A stretch of DNA of 64,000 bases from Furcasterigmium furcatum (GCA_001599815.1 BCIA01000005.1:4286472-4350471); one strand, 5' to 3'; positions 45,320-56,073 are shown, counted from the first letter of the stretch. Translations and numbers: made by a program. Notes: generated by a model from the letters alone, not told the origin.

Positions 45320-46151
45320 TCCCAAATGAGTCGATATTTCGTTGGTGTACTCTACCAATTCCGTCTTTGCATGATATTCTTAAGGACATAAGAGGCAGAG
45401 CTGCGGGGGAATGGTGCCAGTAGTCTCATAGTCGACGCGTGACTATGGGTGCCCTGTCGTCTGCCTTGCCACCATGCCAACTGCAGGCTCGCTATCAGTG
45501 TGGTCGCACAAACATCGCCCTTCCTAGCATTGACTGGATGTCGATCACAAGACAAGGGTCCATGCACAGCGATAGGTACTGTGGCTTGTGACACCACCCT
45601 GTCCAAGGCCCAGGCTATCGCTTCCGCATACCTCCAGCAGCTTTCCTTTCTGGGTATTTCACCATGGTTGTCTGCTGAGCACGACGTCAACGTGAGCTTT
45701 TGGAGTCGAATAGTCGTGGCTTCCTCCGTTGCTTGCAAATAAGACAGACACATCCAAAAGAGGTCGGTTCGTGACTTTGTGCAGAGGCATTCATCGATGG
45801 GAATGCCATGGTAGCATTGATGTTGGTGCATGCAGCCAAGGACACCGGGTCCCTCCTGCAGGTCTAGTACAGATGGATGTATAGTACCATACAGATACCG
45901 GCACTTTCAGTCCAGTCCCTCGCCAAGCAGCCACAACCGGCAAGATATTGGTCCGTCTTACCGGATGAGCGGTATCGTGAGCCACGCTGTTTTACAGCCT
46001 TGTCGTGGTATTTAGCCGATCCCCGCCACATGACGAGCAAAGGAGTAGCATAGAGCCTTCTCTACCTCCCGTCTCGATCTGAACCAGCGGTGACTGCACC
46101 ACCAGCAATTCTGTCAATGGCGGCTGCTGTGATTACTTGTGTTGTGTCACG
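45320..46151. other. Divergent region, gene content uncertain
   Basis: About 830 bp between two divergent genes. A 159-codon minus frame at 45352-45831 runs through most of it, but has no motif and no clear splice link to its neighbour. I treat the region as promoter and 5' UTR. Confidence 0.45.
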
Positions 46152-48047
46152 ATGTCGAGTTCCATCCGGTCTCTTTTCCTTTTCCCACGAAATCTGGACA
46201 AAGTTTTGAGGCGGCCGCGAGTCCTTGTCTACATTCAATTGTTCCCTGGAGCTATCCTTCAGTTGCACATCCCTGAAGTCATCAGTCTCGACTTGTTGAA
46301 AAGCATTGTCAGCCGCGTAGCAGGGGTCCCGAGTCCCCTGTTCAATATTCAATTCGAAGGACTTACCCTGGGGTTGGCGGAAGAGATCACTCTGTCTGCA
46401 AGCTCGACTCTGAAGGTCTCATTGATAACGCCTTCCGACTTCAGGCCCTTCACGCGAATATGCACCCTAGACATACAGTCTCGCACGGACGGCGACTTCC
46501 TCCTGGACTTGGATCGGCGGTACGACTCAACCGTGGGGGATGTGAAGAATCAAATCCAAGGGCTGATCGGGGTACCAGCCAACCGAATCGAGTTGGAATT
46601 CGGGGATAGCCGGATCGAGGACCCTTACTACCTCTGGTGCTATGGCATCTGGGACAAAGCAGCCCTCAGAATGGAACTTCTCCGTTCCCCTTTCAAGTTC
46701 CCGTTATTCACTGAAGAGCAGGCAACGAACGATTTTCTTGACGCCATTCTCAAAGGTCCCGGAGGGCCAAATCGGATAGACTCTTTGGGCCCAGTCCTCT
46801 CCAGCGGTCACAGCTTCGTGAAACTACTTCCAGGGACCGTCAATAACGCTGAAATTCGGGCCCTGGATGAAATGTTGGATGAGGACAGCATAGCTGGGCT
46901 GGACCGCGTGTTCACCGCTCTCGCTCTTGTGTAAGCAAGGCATGAAGAGACGAATCGAACTGTCCAGGGGGTTTCGGGGGCTGAAAAGATTCCGGTCCTG
47001 GACAAAGTGTTTGCCGCCCTCGACATCCAGGCTCAAAAACGGAAAGAGAAAGTGCGCGTCCGTGTTGCGGGTAAACAAGCTGAGCAAGAGGAGCACGGAG
47101 ACGATATCCCTGGCTCCTCTACGAAACGAGAGCCAGCCCCTGCAGGCACAGCACGCCAGGAAACCAGCACTTCTGGTGCACCAGTCACCGAGGCAATTCC
47201 CGCGGCGATCATGACGGTTAGCGAATCAACTGTTGACTGCACAGTAACAGTGTGCGGTGATTCCAAATTGGCCCATGTATCAGAGGAGGTCGTGGAAGAT
47301 GTTTCTTCATCAAGAAATTCACCGTCGAGTCTGACGGAGGCTACTATCTACGACTGGGCTGTGGCCATATGTCACGCAAAATCCAACGGCATCACAACGA
47401 TCTGCGAAATCTTCGGAATCATTCCAGATTACGGTCCACGACAGCATCCCATCAAGATTGCGTGCGTGTCAGCCAGGGGCATGCGATGGGCGGAAATCCA
47501 ACTTTCAGGATACAGCTCACGAGCGGGAGAAGAGATTGTTGACTACGTCAAGTTCTTCTTGGACAAATCTATCCCTATTCAGCGTTTTTCCTTTCAGTTG
47601 GGGGACATCAAGTCGACCAGGGTAGCCAGCAATGGGGTCAGCGACATTCATCAGTTCGAGGTGCAACAACCATCGGCAGCGTGGAGATGCATTATCCTTG
47701 TTGAGACGGACAGGTTCAATATTCACGAGGTGTACCAGGTCAAGATGTTGGTGAAAAACAGCCCAGACCCAAACCGCCAAAGCCGCCAGCCGAACCTATT
47801 CCAGCACCTGAGCCCACACCCACGTCTGTGAGGACAGCGCCGCCGGCGGAGGAAACCACCCCAGGCTCAAGCACCGGAATTCCTGCTCAGCAGACTAGGG
47901 AGAATAACGATAGACCTGGTGAGTCGGTCAAGTTTACCTCATTGCATGAGCCGTGCCTTACTTGTTGTCGCAGGCCACAAGAAAACGAGAGCAAGGCTTG
48001 CCGGGTTTCTAAAGTCACTGGGTCGGGCGAAGAACAAGACAAAATGA
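46152..48047 (+). CDS. Ubiquitin-like-domain protein with apparent frameshift
   Basis: The ATG at 46152 is the first in frame. Two beta-grasp, ubiquitin-like domains are visible: about residues 25-95 (ILQLHIPEVISLDLLKSIVS with FNIQFEG) and about 105-180 (DSTVGDVKNQIQGLIGV with RIELEFGDSRIEDPYYL). After a junction near 46908-46988, a repeat of the GLDRVFTAL motif appears as VLDKVFAAL. A later region (IKIACVSARGMRWAEIQLSG) could be a third such fold. The frame breaks at an AAAAA run at 47754-47758: the next frame continues as a clear Pro-rich linker (KPPKPPAEPIPAPEPTPTS), then a phase-1 intron 47919-47973 and a basic C-terminal helix ending at 48047. One missing base would explain it, by assembly error or real mutation. 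The first intron is unresolved (60 bp at 46908-46967, or an alternative). The C-terminus has no diGly, so it is not a conjugatable modifier. Confidence 0.55.
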
Positions 48048-48297
48048 TTGAAGACCCGGCGTCTAGTCTTCTGCATACTACTAGTACACTCCTGCGGCGA
48101 TGCTCGCATGCTGCGAGGCAAATAGTCACCAGGACGGCCTGCACGCCTGCGACATGTGGTGTGAGGCGCCCGAGTGGCCCATGAAGCCAGTTCAAGGACT
48201 GCTTCGCTGAAAATCCTGACTTGAAGTGGTTTTCCGCTGTTGAATCCGCTGCTATTAAATCTACGCATTCGCTTTGCCGGCGCCTCTTGATGCCATT

Positions 48298-49777
48298 TCA
48301 CGCTACACCCGCCTGGTCTAGGTTCAAGAAACTGTCCAACAAGTCGTCAAAGCTCGGCCACGTACATCCCGGCAAAGGTTCCAAGCCGACCTGCTGCCGC
48401 GTCCACGCGATGCCCTCCTTGACTTCGTCGAAGAGAGCTAGCTGCGAGCTGACGAGATGTTCCGAGACCTCCCTCACCAGATCCCTGCCAACCTCGCCGA
48501 TCCACCACCCCTTCTCAGGGCTGACAAGGCCGGCTCGATGGACGAGGACAGCCCAGTACATCAGAATGAAGAGCGCGACGTGCTCGCGCGCACGTACTGC
48601 TCCGGCAAAGTCGTCACGACCAATGCTCATGGCGATCAGCCAGTTGCCCCTCAAGAGGCCATCGTGCCCCTCGGCGAAGGCGTATATGATCTGGCCGACG
48701 GTCAACTGGTAGGCGAGGACGTCGACCGCGAGTGGGTCCTCCTGTCCGCTCTCGTGGGCGGCAGAGGCATCGCCGCGAGGCGGGACGCGAGCCACGCAGA
48801 TGATGGAGGACATGCGGCCGGTGGCAGCTCGGGTGTCCGGATCCAGCGAGTCGAGCAGCTCCAGCCGCGGGACATAGCCCGTCATAGACCTAGAGAGTGG
48901 GCTGTCAAGCAACCACTCAAAGTTAACGGCGGCGATGTGGCTGGCGCCAAGGATCATGGAGAAGGCCATGTCAGCGTGCTGCAGCGGCGTGATGGGTGGA
49001 GCTGGCGCTACGAAGTTCAGGAACGCTGCCATTGTGGCGAAAAAGTATAGGATGTAGAGGTTATCGCGGTTGATGTGAGATAACTGGGCGCGAAAGCTGG
49101 CACTGGCTCGGTTGCTGTGCTCGATGGCGGTGCAGAGATAGCTGGAGAAGCCGGGCGCGTCGTTCGAGGCCGCGGTGATGGCGAAGTCAACCGCAGCCAT
49201 GGCCATGAGGCCGTCCATAACGTAGCCGTGTCGTAATGCGAGACGTGGTAGCTCATACTGCAGGAAGGATTCATTGCCTGGGATGAAGAGCATGGCGGTC
49301 CAGGTCCTCGTGGACCAGCGGTGTATAAGCTCCAGCTCCAGAAGGCGGTTGTCGCTTCGGCAGGCGGAGAAAGAGGCTGGAGAGGGAACCGGGGAGGCAT
49401 AGAGGGAGAGGCTGGGAAAGCTTGAATGGAAGGGCGATGTTGATGATGACGACGAACGAGATAACGCTTGCTGATCCGGTGGCGGAGAGTGAGTTGACCC
49501 ACTGGAGTCTGCTTTCAGAGACTCATCTCCAACACCGCCAGACCTTGCATATGGGTATGCACATTCCGTCTTGCGGACAATGCAGTTGGCGCAGGGAGGG
49601 CCTAGCTCGTCGCACTGCGATACAGTGTAAGCAGGCCGCAGGCGGGGGTCAAGGCAGCCCAGCCCAGGGCAGAGGGAAACCTGCCTTGATGCGTCTCTGC
49701 TTGCACGCGACGCAGCCCCGGCGGCTCTTGGAATGGGCTTGTCGCTGACGCATGCTTAGCAGTTTTTTTGGTGCCAT
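48298..49777 (-). CDS. Zn2Cys6 transcription factor
   Basis: Two exons, 49777-49685 and 49614-48298, encode 469 residues. The zinc cluster at the N-terminus fits CX2CX6CX6CX2CX6C exactly (CVACKQRRIK | CDELGPPCANCIVRKTEC). The third Cys begins exon 2, so the splice site is fixed by the motif. The donor must be GC (AAG|GCAGGT), a GC-AG intron; the nearby GT would break the frame. A Ser-rich linker follows, and then the family segment RLLELELIHRWSTRTWTAML. The fungal-specific C-terminal domain makes up the rest (YVMDGLMAMAAVDFAI; TPLQHADMAFSMILGASHIAAVNFEWLL). This layout is shared with sterol-uptake-type (Upc2/Ecm22-like) and secondary-metabolite regulators. It is divergent from the oxidoreductase gene, a possible target. 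Confidence 0.86.
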
Positions 49778-50768
49778 CTGGACGTTTCAGGGGAGGGGGA
49801 GCGTTAGTTGGATGGTTAGGGTGGCCGCTGCTCAGGGGATCCAGATGTCGATATCATGTCGCGAAATGATCTATCGCAGGTGAGATTCGCGTCTGGGGCT
49901 TACTCAGCCGGGCTGCCATATTGGTCCGGTTCCTAAACAACCCCAATCCCTGCAGAAAAATGATATGGCGCGGACCAACTAGAAGTAGCGTACCGAAGTC
50001 CCTTGCCGTTCTGAATCTTGTTCTTCAGAACTAGCCACCTAACTTGCCAACTACCAGTTGATGCAGCAGCTCTTCGGATTATCGCCAGATCAGAAAGCCA
50101 TCCTTACCAGGCAACGGCGGCTTGCTAGCCTTCAGAGATCTGCGGGTCACTGACTACACCTGGACCGTGAAGGGAACACTCAGCTGGGATTCCGAACGAA
50201 TCCGACAACTCGACTTCATGCCTCGATGATTATTTGAACTACTTTCTGTCCCCCTACCGCTGGGCTCACTGGTGGAAGGCTGTGTTGTTTCCAGGGTCAC
50301 AGCGCGACCCTACAAGCGACGGGTACCGATTATCGCTTGTCTGACTCTGAGACAAAGGGTGTTTGGGCGCGACGAGGATTCGCTCTAGGATGTAAGGCAT
50401 TTCGAAATGTGCCGACTACGATGGGTTGGATGCTGGTCCTTTCTCTTTCAATTAAGAAGCAATCAATCGTCTCTCCCATCCACTTGTATCCAGAGTCACA
50501 CCGCATATATATTCATTGTGTGAATAGAGATGATACCACAATGTAAGGTGGACGCGAGTTCGGTCCTTGGACCTAGTAACTAGTAGTACTTAATTGTCTC
50601 AGTGTCTCGGCAAGTCTCGCCGTACCCACGTCCGGGCGGCACAAAGACAGCCCGGCGGGGAGAACTAGTGGCCGGTGCTCTAATAAATGCTTTGCTGGCA
50701 CCAAGTCTGTGCCTTTCATTGCGCTCTACCTCCATACCTACTTAATACAACTGTTCTCACTTCCTATA
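49778..50768. other. Divergent promoter region of about 1 kb
   Basis: Lies between the Zn2Cys6 regulator and the oxidoreductase gene and is likely to hold regulatory sites for both. No gene is seen. The stretch is less GC-rich than the flanking genes. Confidence 0.6.
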
Positions 50769-51920
50769 ATGACACCGCCAGTCTGCCCAACAGTTGTGGT
50801 CCTGGGGGCCGGTTACTCAGGCATCGGCGTCTCTCACAAATTACTCAAATATACCAGTGAAAAGGTACCGAATCTCAAAATCATCTTGGTATCGCCCTCA
50901 AGCCATCACTTTTGGAACATTGCAGCGGTTCGAGGCATCATTCCCGGCGAATTCTCAGACGATGATCTGTTCAGAGACATCGCCTCAGGCTTCGAGAAGT
51001 ATCCCCAAGATGCCTTTGAGTTCGTCCTGGGTGCGGCAGCCGCCGTCGATGAGGTCGCCAACACTGTTCGAATCGACACCGTCGACGGGCCCAGGACAAT
51101 AGCTTTCACGCACCTCGTCGTCGCGACCGGCTCCTCATATCCGACGCGCCTACCGTTTACCAACCTCGGGAGCCGAAAAGACACAGTCGCTGCGCTCCAT
51201 GATCTGCAGACCAAGGTCCAGGACGCCCGGTCTATCGTCATCGCAGGGAGCGGCCCGACTGGAGTTGAGACGGCGGCTGAGCTGGGCAACGCCTTTAGAC
51301 GCACCAAACAGATCACCCTGATCGTCGAAGGCGACCAACCGCTCCCTGGTCTCATGCCAGAAGTGCGTAAGACGGCTGCCTCTGCGCTTGAGAAGCTTGG
51401 CGTCACGCTGCTTCGGAACTCACGCGTCGCAATGAGTTCCACGACTGGGAAAGACACGCTCGTCACCCTGAAGACCGGAGAGACTCTGAGGGCGGAACTC
51501 TATCTCCCCTTCTTCGGCATGTCGCCAAACACCGGATTCATGCCGCCCCAGTTTCTCGATCCGTCCGGCAGCATAAAGCTGGACAAGACCCTGCGCGTTG
51601 CGGGACTAGCGAATGTCTGGTGTGCAGGAGACGTCGGCAACCTTCAGAGGAAGCAACTGATCTACGCCGAGAAGCAGGCGCACCATTTGGCTGGGAATCT
51701 GCACGCGGTCCTCACGGGTGACGATGACGGTGTGCGGGACATGAAGATCGGGAATTCACCTCAGTTTTGGGTGACCCTGGGTAAAAGAGGTGGCACTGGG
51801 CAGTGGCTTGGGATTCAGCTCCCCGGCCTCATCGTTTCCATGTCCAAAGGCAAATCCTTCTTCTCGGAGAAAGGGGTCGGGCTTGTTGCGGGGGAGAACA
51901 TTGTTAGATCCAGCATATGA
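50769..51920 (+). CDS. FAD-dependent pyridine nucleotide oxidoreductase (AIF/FSP1-like)
   Basis: A single exon encodes 383 residues from the ATG at 50769; the 20 codons upstream open with a non-ATG codon. The FAD-binding motif is VVVLGAGYSGIG near residue 14, and the NAD(P)H-binding motif is IVIAGSGPTGVETAAELG near 160. A third family motif is VWCAGDVG near the C-terminal third. ATG motif THLVVATGSSYPTR is also standard. The fold is glutathione-reductase-like, of the AIFM2/FSP1 and AMID subgroup. Family members oxidise NAD(P)H and pass electrons to quinones or other acceptors. No targeting peptide or membrane helix is clear, and the C-terminus is short. It is divergent from a Zn2Cys6 regulator. 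Confidence 0.87.
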   Translation: MTPPVCPTVVVLGAGYSGIGVSHKLLKYTSEKVPNLKIILVSPSSHHFWNIAAVRGIIPGEFSDDDLFRDIASGFEKYPQDAFEFVLGAAAAVDEVANTVRIDTVDGPRTIAFTHLVVATGSSYPTRLPFTNLGSRKDTVAALHDLQTKVQDARSIVIAGSGPTGVETAAELGNAFRRTKQITLIVEGDQPLPGLMPEVRKTAASALEKLGVTLLRNSRVAMSSTTGKDTLVTLKTGETLRAELYLPFFGMSPNTGFMPPQFLDPSGSIKLDKTLRVAGLANVWCAGDVGNLQRKQLIYAEKQAHHLAGNLHAVLTGDDDGVRDMKIGNSPQFWVTLGKRGGTGQWLGIQLPGLIVSMSKGKSFFSEKGVGLVAGENIVRSSI

Positions 51921-52681
51921 TGCCTCGGAATGACCAACGAGAATCACAGCGAATTCATCTCCGGATAGTGGCATCACACAAGTCGAGTGAGCAACATGAC
52001 TGGTAGTAGGGACGTCTCTTGGTCATTGGTACAGAACCTGGGTCCGGGATACAGCAATGGAGTATTCCAATGCATCCAGAAACTAACCTAAAGGCGACTT
52101 TTTGCTAGGACCACCTGCTGCATCTAAAGGTAGAGGGGGGTTGCAGAGTGCGAACTCAGCTGCCGTCTCGTGCCCGTGTATCGGCTGTGTCGGCTCATTC
52201 TGCCCATTGAAGCGCTCGAATTGCAGTGAAGTACCTGCAACTCATCATGCAGCATAGCATTCTTAACCAGACAAGAGTGATCGACGGAAGGGGATCGCCG
52301 AGACTTAATCTATTTTCCCCTCCCCCGTGGGGGAAGCAATCACCCATGATTGGGGCGCTCTCCAAAGGATATGCCATCTGTGGTGCCGAGGTCACTGTTT
52401 GGTGCGGGAGTGCTGAGATGAGAAACCCTGTCCCTGTAACCGTGATGCGAATACCACCTTGGTGGGAGGAGTAGGGCCCTCGACGCGGAAAATGGTCCGA
52501 TGCCCGACGGAACAACAGTGTCCGCGCGCTGGAAAGAGACTACTTGAGGATGGATCTTACTTAGTAACTTGCTCGCGTTCGAGTGATATCTAGAAGGAGT
52601 ATAAGTCGATGTGAGAGCAGCTGGAACACCCAGGTTGTCCTGACATCACCAAGTACTGCGTCGCCTCTCATCCCTTACGAC
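51921..52681. other. Intergenic: GH43 promoter
   Basis: About 760 bp between two plus-strand genes. It has a C/G-rich inverted motif at 52318-52333 (CCCCTCCCCCGTGGGG). An 82-codon frame at 52226-52474 has no motif and I do not count it as a gene. Confidence 0.55.
52327..52332 (+). promoter_or_regulatory. Candidate CreA/Cre1 site
   Basis: GTGGGG fits the carbon-catabolite repressor consensus SYGGRG and lies about 350 bp before the start of a plant-cell-wall hydrolase gene, a class often repressed by CreA. A six-base match is weak evidence alone, and only one copy was noted. Confidence 0.25.
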
Positions 52682-54394
52682 ATGGCCAAGCTCCTCCTCG
52701 CCCTGGCCGGGCTGATCCTCACGGCTCTAGCCCAGACCTTCACCAACCCCATCATCTGGGAGGATCTCCCTGACAATGAAGTCCACAGAGTGGGTTCAAC
52801 CTTTTACATGTCTGCCTCGTCCTTCCACCTATCTCCCGGCGCCCCTCTCCTGCGGTCCTACGACCTCGTCAACTGGGAGACCATCGCCAACTCCGTTCCC
52901 ACGTTGGACTGGGGCTCCAACTACGACCTGGCCGGCGGGCAGACTGCCTACGTCAAGGGTATCTGGGCCTCGACCCTCAAGTACCGGCCCCAGGACCAGA
53001 AATGGTACTTCCTCGCCTGCGTCGGCTTCTCCCGGACATATGTCTACGTCGCCAGCACCCCAGCCGGGCCGTGGACGCAGCACGCATCCATCGCCACGTG
53101 CTACTACGACGCCGGCTTCCTCTTCGACGACGACGGCTCCGTGTACGTCGCCTACGGCAACGGCGAGATCCGCGTCGCGAGGCTCTCCAACGACGTCAGG
53201 ACCCAGATCGAGAACCGCCTCGTCTTCACCAAGCCCAGCTCCATCAGCGGCCTCGAGGGCTCGCGCATGTACAAGCGCGGCGGCAGCTACTACATCTTCC
53301 TCACCCGCCCCCCGGACGCCCAGTACATCATCAAGGCCTCCAACCCCTGGGGCCCCTACGAGATCCGCGTCCTCTGCGACCGCATCCCCCTCACCGGCGT
53401 GGCCCGCGCCGGCGCTCCGCACCAGGGCAGCCTCGTGGACACCCCCAGCGGCGACTGGTACTACATGGGCTTCTCGGACCTCTATCCGGGCGGCCGCTCG
53501 CCCGTCCTCGCGCCCATCCGGTGGAACTCAGACGGCTTCCCGTCCCTGGTCACCGTGAACAACCAGTGGGGGAGCTATCCATACCCCCTGGCCCGGCGCG
53601 ACGTCCCCTCCGAGCTCGGCCTCGACTCCTTCTCCGGCACCTCCCTCCGCCCCCTCTGGTCGTGGAACCACAACCCCGTGGTGAGCGGCTTCACCGTCAA
53701 CAACGGCCTGACCCTCCGCACCGTCACCGTCACGAACGATCTCTACTTCGCGCGGAACACGCTGACGCGGCGCATCCGTGGGCCCGTGGGCACGGGCACC
53801 GCGCGCCTCGACTTCGCCGGCATGGCTGACGGGGACCGCGCCGGCCTCGCCGCCCTGCGCGACAGCTCGGGCTACATCGGCGTCGAGCGCAACGGGGGCG
53901 CGTACTCCCTCGTCTTCGGCACCCTGGGCATGACGAGCGGCTGGACGGCCGGGACGGGCCACACAATCCGCGCGCGGGTCGACAACGTCACGTTCCGCCA
54001 GGTCTGGCTCCGGGTGCGCGCCGACGTGGCCCCCTACGCCGGCGGATCGGCGACATTCAGTTACAGCACCGACGGGAGCACCTTCAGGGACCTCGGGTCG
54101 TTCCGCCTCAATGACGAGTGGCAGTTCTTCCCCGGCTACCGGTATGGGATCTTCAACTACGCGACGAGGGGCTTGGGGGGATCGGTGCGCGTGGTCTCGT
54201 TTGATGCACAGTCGACTTCGGGGGGAAGCTCGCCTCAGCCTCCTACTCCTACGCCTACGGCTTCGCCTCCTAGCGGGACGGCACCCGTCTGGGGGCAATG
54301 TGGTGGTCAGGGATGGACGGGTCCTACGCAGTGCGCGGCGGGGTCGACCTGTGTCGTGAGCAACCAGTGGTATCCTCAGTGCTTGCCTTCTTAA
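52682..54394 (+). CDS. Secreted GH43 glycoside hydrolase with C-terminal CBM1
   Basis: A single exon encodes 570 residues. The ATG at 52682 begins a signal peptide (MAKLLLALAGLILTALAQ). The GH43 five-bladed propeller covers about 20-320: the general-base Asp lies in WEDLPDNEVHRVG, a further acidic site in GFLFDDDGSVYVAYGNGE, and the acid Glu probably in EGSRMYKRGGSYY. A beta-sandwich module of XynB/GH43 C-terminal type follows at about 330-520 (FARNTLTRRIRGP; DFAGMADGDRAGLAALRD). Then comes a Pro/Thr linker and a CBM1 cellulose-binding module (WGQCGGQGWTGPTQC with two more Cys). GH43 enzymes act as beta-xylosidases, arabinofuranosidases or galactan hydrolases on plant cell walls. The exact activity cannot be read here. 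Confidence 0.92.
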   Translation: MAKLLLALAGLILTALAQTFTNPIIWEDLPDNEVHRVGSTFYMSASSFHLSPGAPLLRSYDLVNWETIANSVPTLDWGSNYDLAGGQTAYVKGIWASTLKYRPQDQKWYFLACVGFSRTYVYVASTPAGPWTQHASIATCYYDAGFLFDDDGSVYVAYGNGEIRVARLSNDVRTQIENRLVFTKPSSISGLEGSRMYKRGGSYYIFLTRPPDAQYIIKASNPWGPYEIRVLCDRIPLTGVARAGAPHQGSLVDTPSGDWYYMGFSDLYPGGRSPVLAPIRWNSDGFPSLVTVNNQWGSYPYPLARRDVPSELGLDSFSGTSLRPLWSWNHNPVVSGFTVNNGLTLRTVTVTNDLYFARNTLTRRIRGPVGTGTARLDFAGMADGDRAGLAALRDSSGYIGVERNGGAYSLVFGTLGMTSGWTAGTGHTIRARVDNVTFRQVWLRVRADVAPYAGGSATFSYSTDGSTFRDLGSFRLNDEWQFFPGYRYGIFNYATRGLGGSVRVVSFDAQSTSGGSSPQPPTPTPTASPPSGTAPVWGQCGGQGWTGPTQCAAGSTCVVSNQWYPQCLPS

Positions 54395-54954
54395 CTTTCT
54401 CGTTGAGCCGGGTAGGGTTGCTTCATATTAGAATTACACAAGCGACATATCGGCTGATGGAGAACGGCGGCCCGGGAGCTCCTCTAGAGAGCATGTAGTG
54501 ATGGATATCGTGATGAAATAGGAGAGGAGATGTTTCTCTAGCCCCTTTAACCCTTTGGCGGCCAGATGGCCGGGCAAGATCGAGGGGCTCAGGGGTATCC
54601 CGCATGGGGGACGACCATCACAGTCATGAGTGTCAAAGACATGATGTACATCTCATAGATTTCGCTATCAAACGGGCCAATCTGGACCTATCGTCAGAAC
54701 CAAACAAAGCCAAAACAAAAACGCCAGAAAATGTCCAAGTCCGGCCCGTGTGGCTCGCGGACAGAACCATGCTGCTGGATATTCCCCAGATTTAACACCC
54801 CGGCCGGCCGTCCGCCCCGCCCGGCCATGCAAAGATGATGACAGATGATGATAGAAAAGACCCGCGCATCCTGGATATCATATACGGCGCTTTTCCTCGC
54901 GCGAACAGACACAGACAGTCAGACAGACATTAGCGATCCTCCGTGGGGCCCCAC
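54395..54954. other. Intergenic, convergent gene ends
   Basis: About 560 bp where two convergent genes end. An A-rich stretch near 54698-54732 is the only notable feature. Confidence 0.6.
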
Positions 54955-56073
54955 CTAGTCCTCGCCTTCGCCCTCGCGCATCGGGAACACGTCGAGCTCC
55001 GTCTGCACGAGGCGCTCGAACTCCTTGCGGTCCATGCCCGAGGCGCGCGACAGCTCGTACAGGCTCTTGATGCTGCGCTGGACGTGCTGCTTGATGCTGA
55101 GCTCGTTGGCGCCGTGTCGCTCCGCCGCCTCCTCGAGCAGCTCGACCGTGCGGCTGCCGTTGCTGCTGGCGCTCGACGCCGGGCGGGGGTGCATGAGGGT
55201 GGCGACGCGCTCCTCGTCGTAGCTGGGCGACGGGGGCTTGACGGGCTGCGGCTGCGCGAGCGGAGCAGAACTGGCGTACGCGTGCTCGCCCTCGGACTGG
55301 AGGCCCAGGGGTGCCTGCTGCTGCTGCTCGGGCTCCATGCCCGGCACCACCTCGTCGGGGTCGTAGTTGTCCATCGCAGGCTGGACGGTGTCGTACTGCG
55401 CGTAGTACTTGTCCTCGGCAGAGGCGGAGCGGTTCGCGAGGAGCGAGGCCGGCGCCGGGGAGCGCGTGTTCACGGGCGACCTGGCGGGAGTCTTGTCGTA
55501 GGAGGCCCAGTAATCGTCATCGTCTTCCTCCTCGGCAGCACCGTCAACCTGGTCGGTGGCGGCGCCCTGCTCGAACGCCTTATCGGCGTCGGCGATGGTG
55601 GAGAAGCCCGCGAAATCGGCAAACGGGGAGGGCTTCTCGGCGACGCCCACCTCGCCGACGCGCCAGCCATCGCCGCCACCGTCCTGGTCGCCAACGCAGT
55701 AGACGATGCGGAAGCAGAGCTCGAGCTCCTCGAGGACGACGAGGGCCTGGAGCGTCTCCTTGTCCAGGCGGCGGTATCTGGTCTTGGCATCGTACTCCCA
55801 GTCGACCTCGACCTCGTTGCTGACGGGGTGCGGCTCGAGGCGGCCGCTCTGAACGACCTGCGAGAGTCGGGTGGCCTTTGCCGGGTTGTAGTTGAGGAGC
55901 TTGAGCCAGGGCTCGTCGCCGGAGCTCAGGAGCTGGACCCTCTGGCGCAGGATGGGGGAGAGGAGGGGGAGGACGCCGATGGCGGGCTGGCTGGAGACGG
56001 CGGCGATGGGCAGGGTCGGCAGGATAGGGCCCAGGAGGGTGCCGATGTTGGGCATGGGTAACCTGTCGGCCAT
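54955..56073 (-). CDS. Conserved fungal protein of unknown function, acidic YWASYD motif
   Basis: A single exon encodes 372 residues from the ATG at 56073; the seven codons upstream open with TTG. The N-terminal 150 residues look folded (IGVLPLLSPILRQRVQLLS; PWLKLLNYNPAKATRL; ELCFRIVYCVGD). A very acidic stretch leads into DDDDYWASYD, then a long disordered Pro/Ser/Gln region. The C-terminus is a predicted coiled or helical segment (SIKQHVQRSIKSLYELSRAS; FERLVQTELDVFPMRE). I have seen this arrangement in ascomycete hypothetical proteins but cannot assign a role. No targeting signal is visible. The gene is divergent from the TPP carrier, with about 1.3 kb between them. Confidence 0.72.
   Translation of the reverse strand: MADRLPMPNIGTLLGPILPTLPIAAVSSQPAIGVLPLLSPILRQRVQLLSSGDEPWLKLLNYNPAKATRLSQVVQSGRLEPHPVSNEVEVDWEYDAKTRYRRLDKETLQALVVLEELELCFRIVYCVGDQDGGGDGWRVGEVGVAEKPSPFADFAGFSTIADADKAFEQGAATDQVDGAAEEEDDDDYWASYDKTPARSPVNTRSPAPASLLANRSASAEDKYYAQYDTVQPAMDNYDPDEVVPGMEPEQQQQAPLGLQSEGEHAYASSAPLAQPQPVKPPSPSYDEERVATLMHPRPASSASSNGSRTVELLEEAAERHGANELSIKQHVQRSIKSLYELSRASGMDRKEFERLVQTELDVFPMREGEGED

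Noticed and set aside
45352..45831. 159-codon minus-strand open frame
   Set aside because: No domain, and no splice pair joining it in frame to the MIT-like gene. It could be an upstream exon, but I cannot support that.
52226..52474. 82-codon plus-strand frame upstream of the GH43 gene
   Set aside because: No signal peptide, Cys pattern or known motif; it lies in the promoter region.
54943..56061. 372-codon plus-strand open frame
   Set aside because: Mirror of the YWASYD gene on the minus strand; composition is biased (Ala/Arg/Glu/Val/Leu) and there is no domain.
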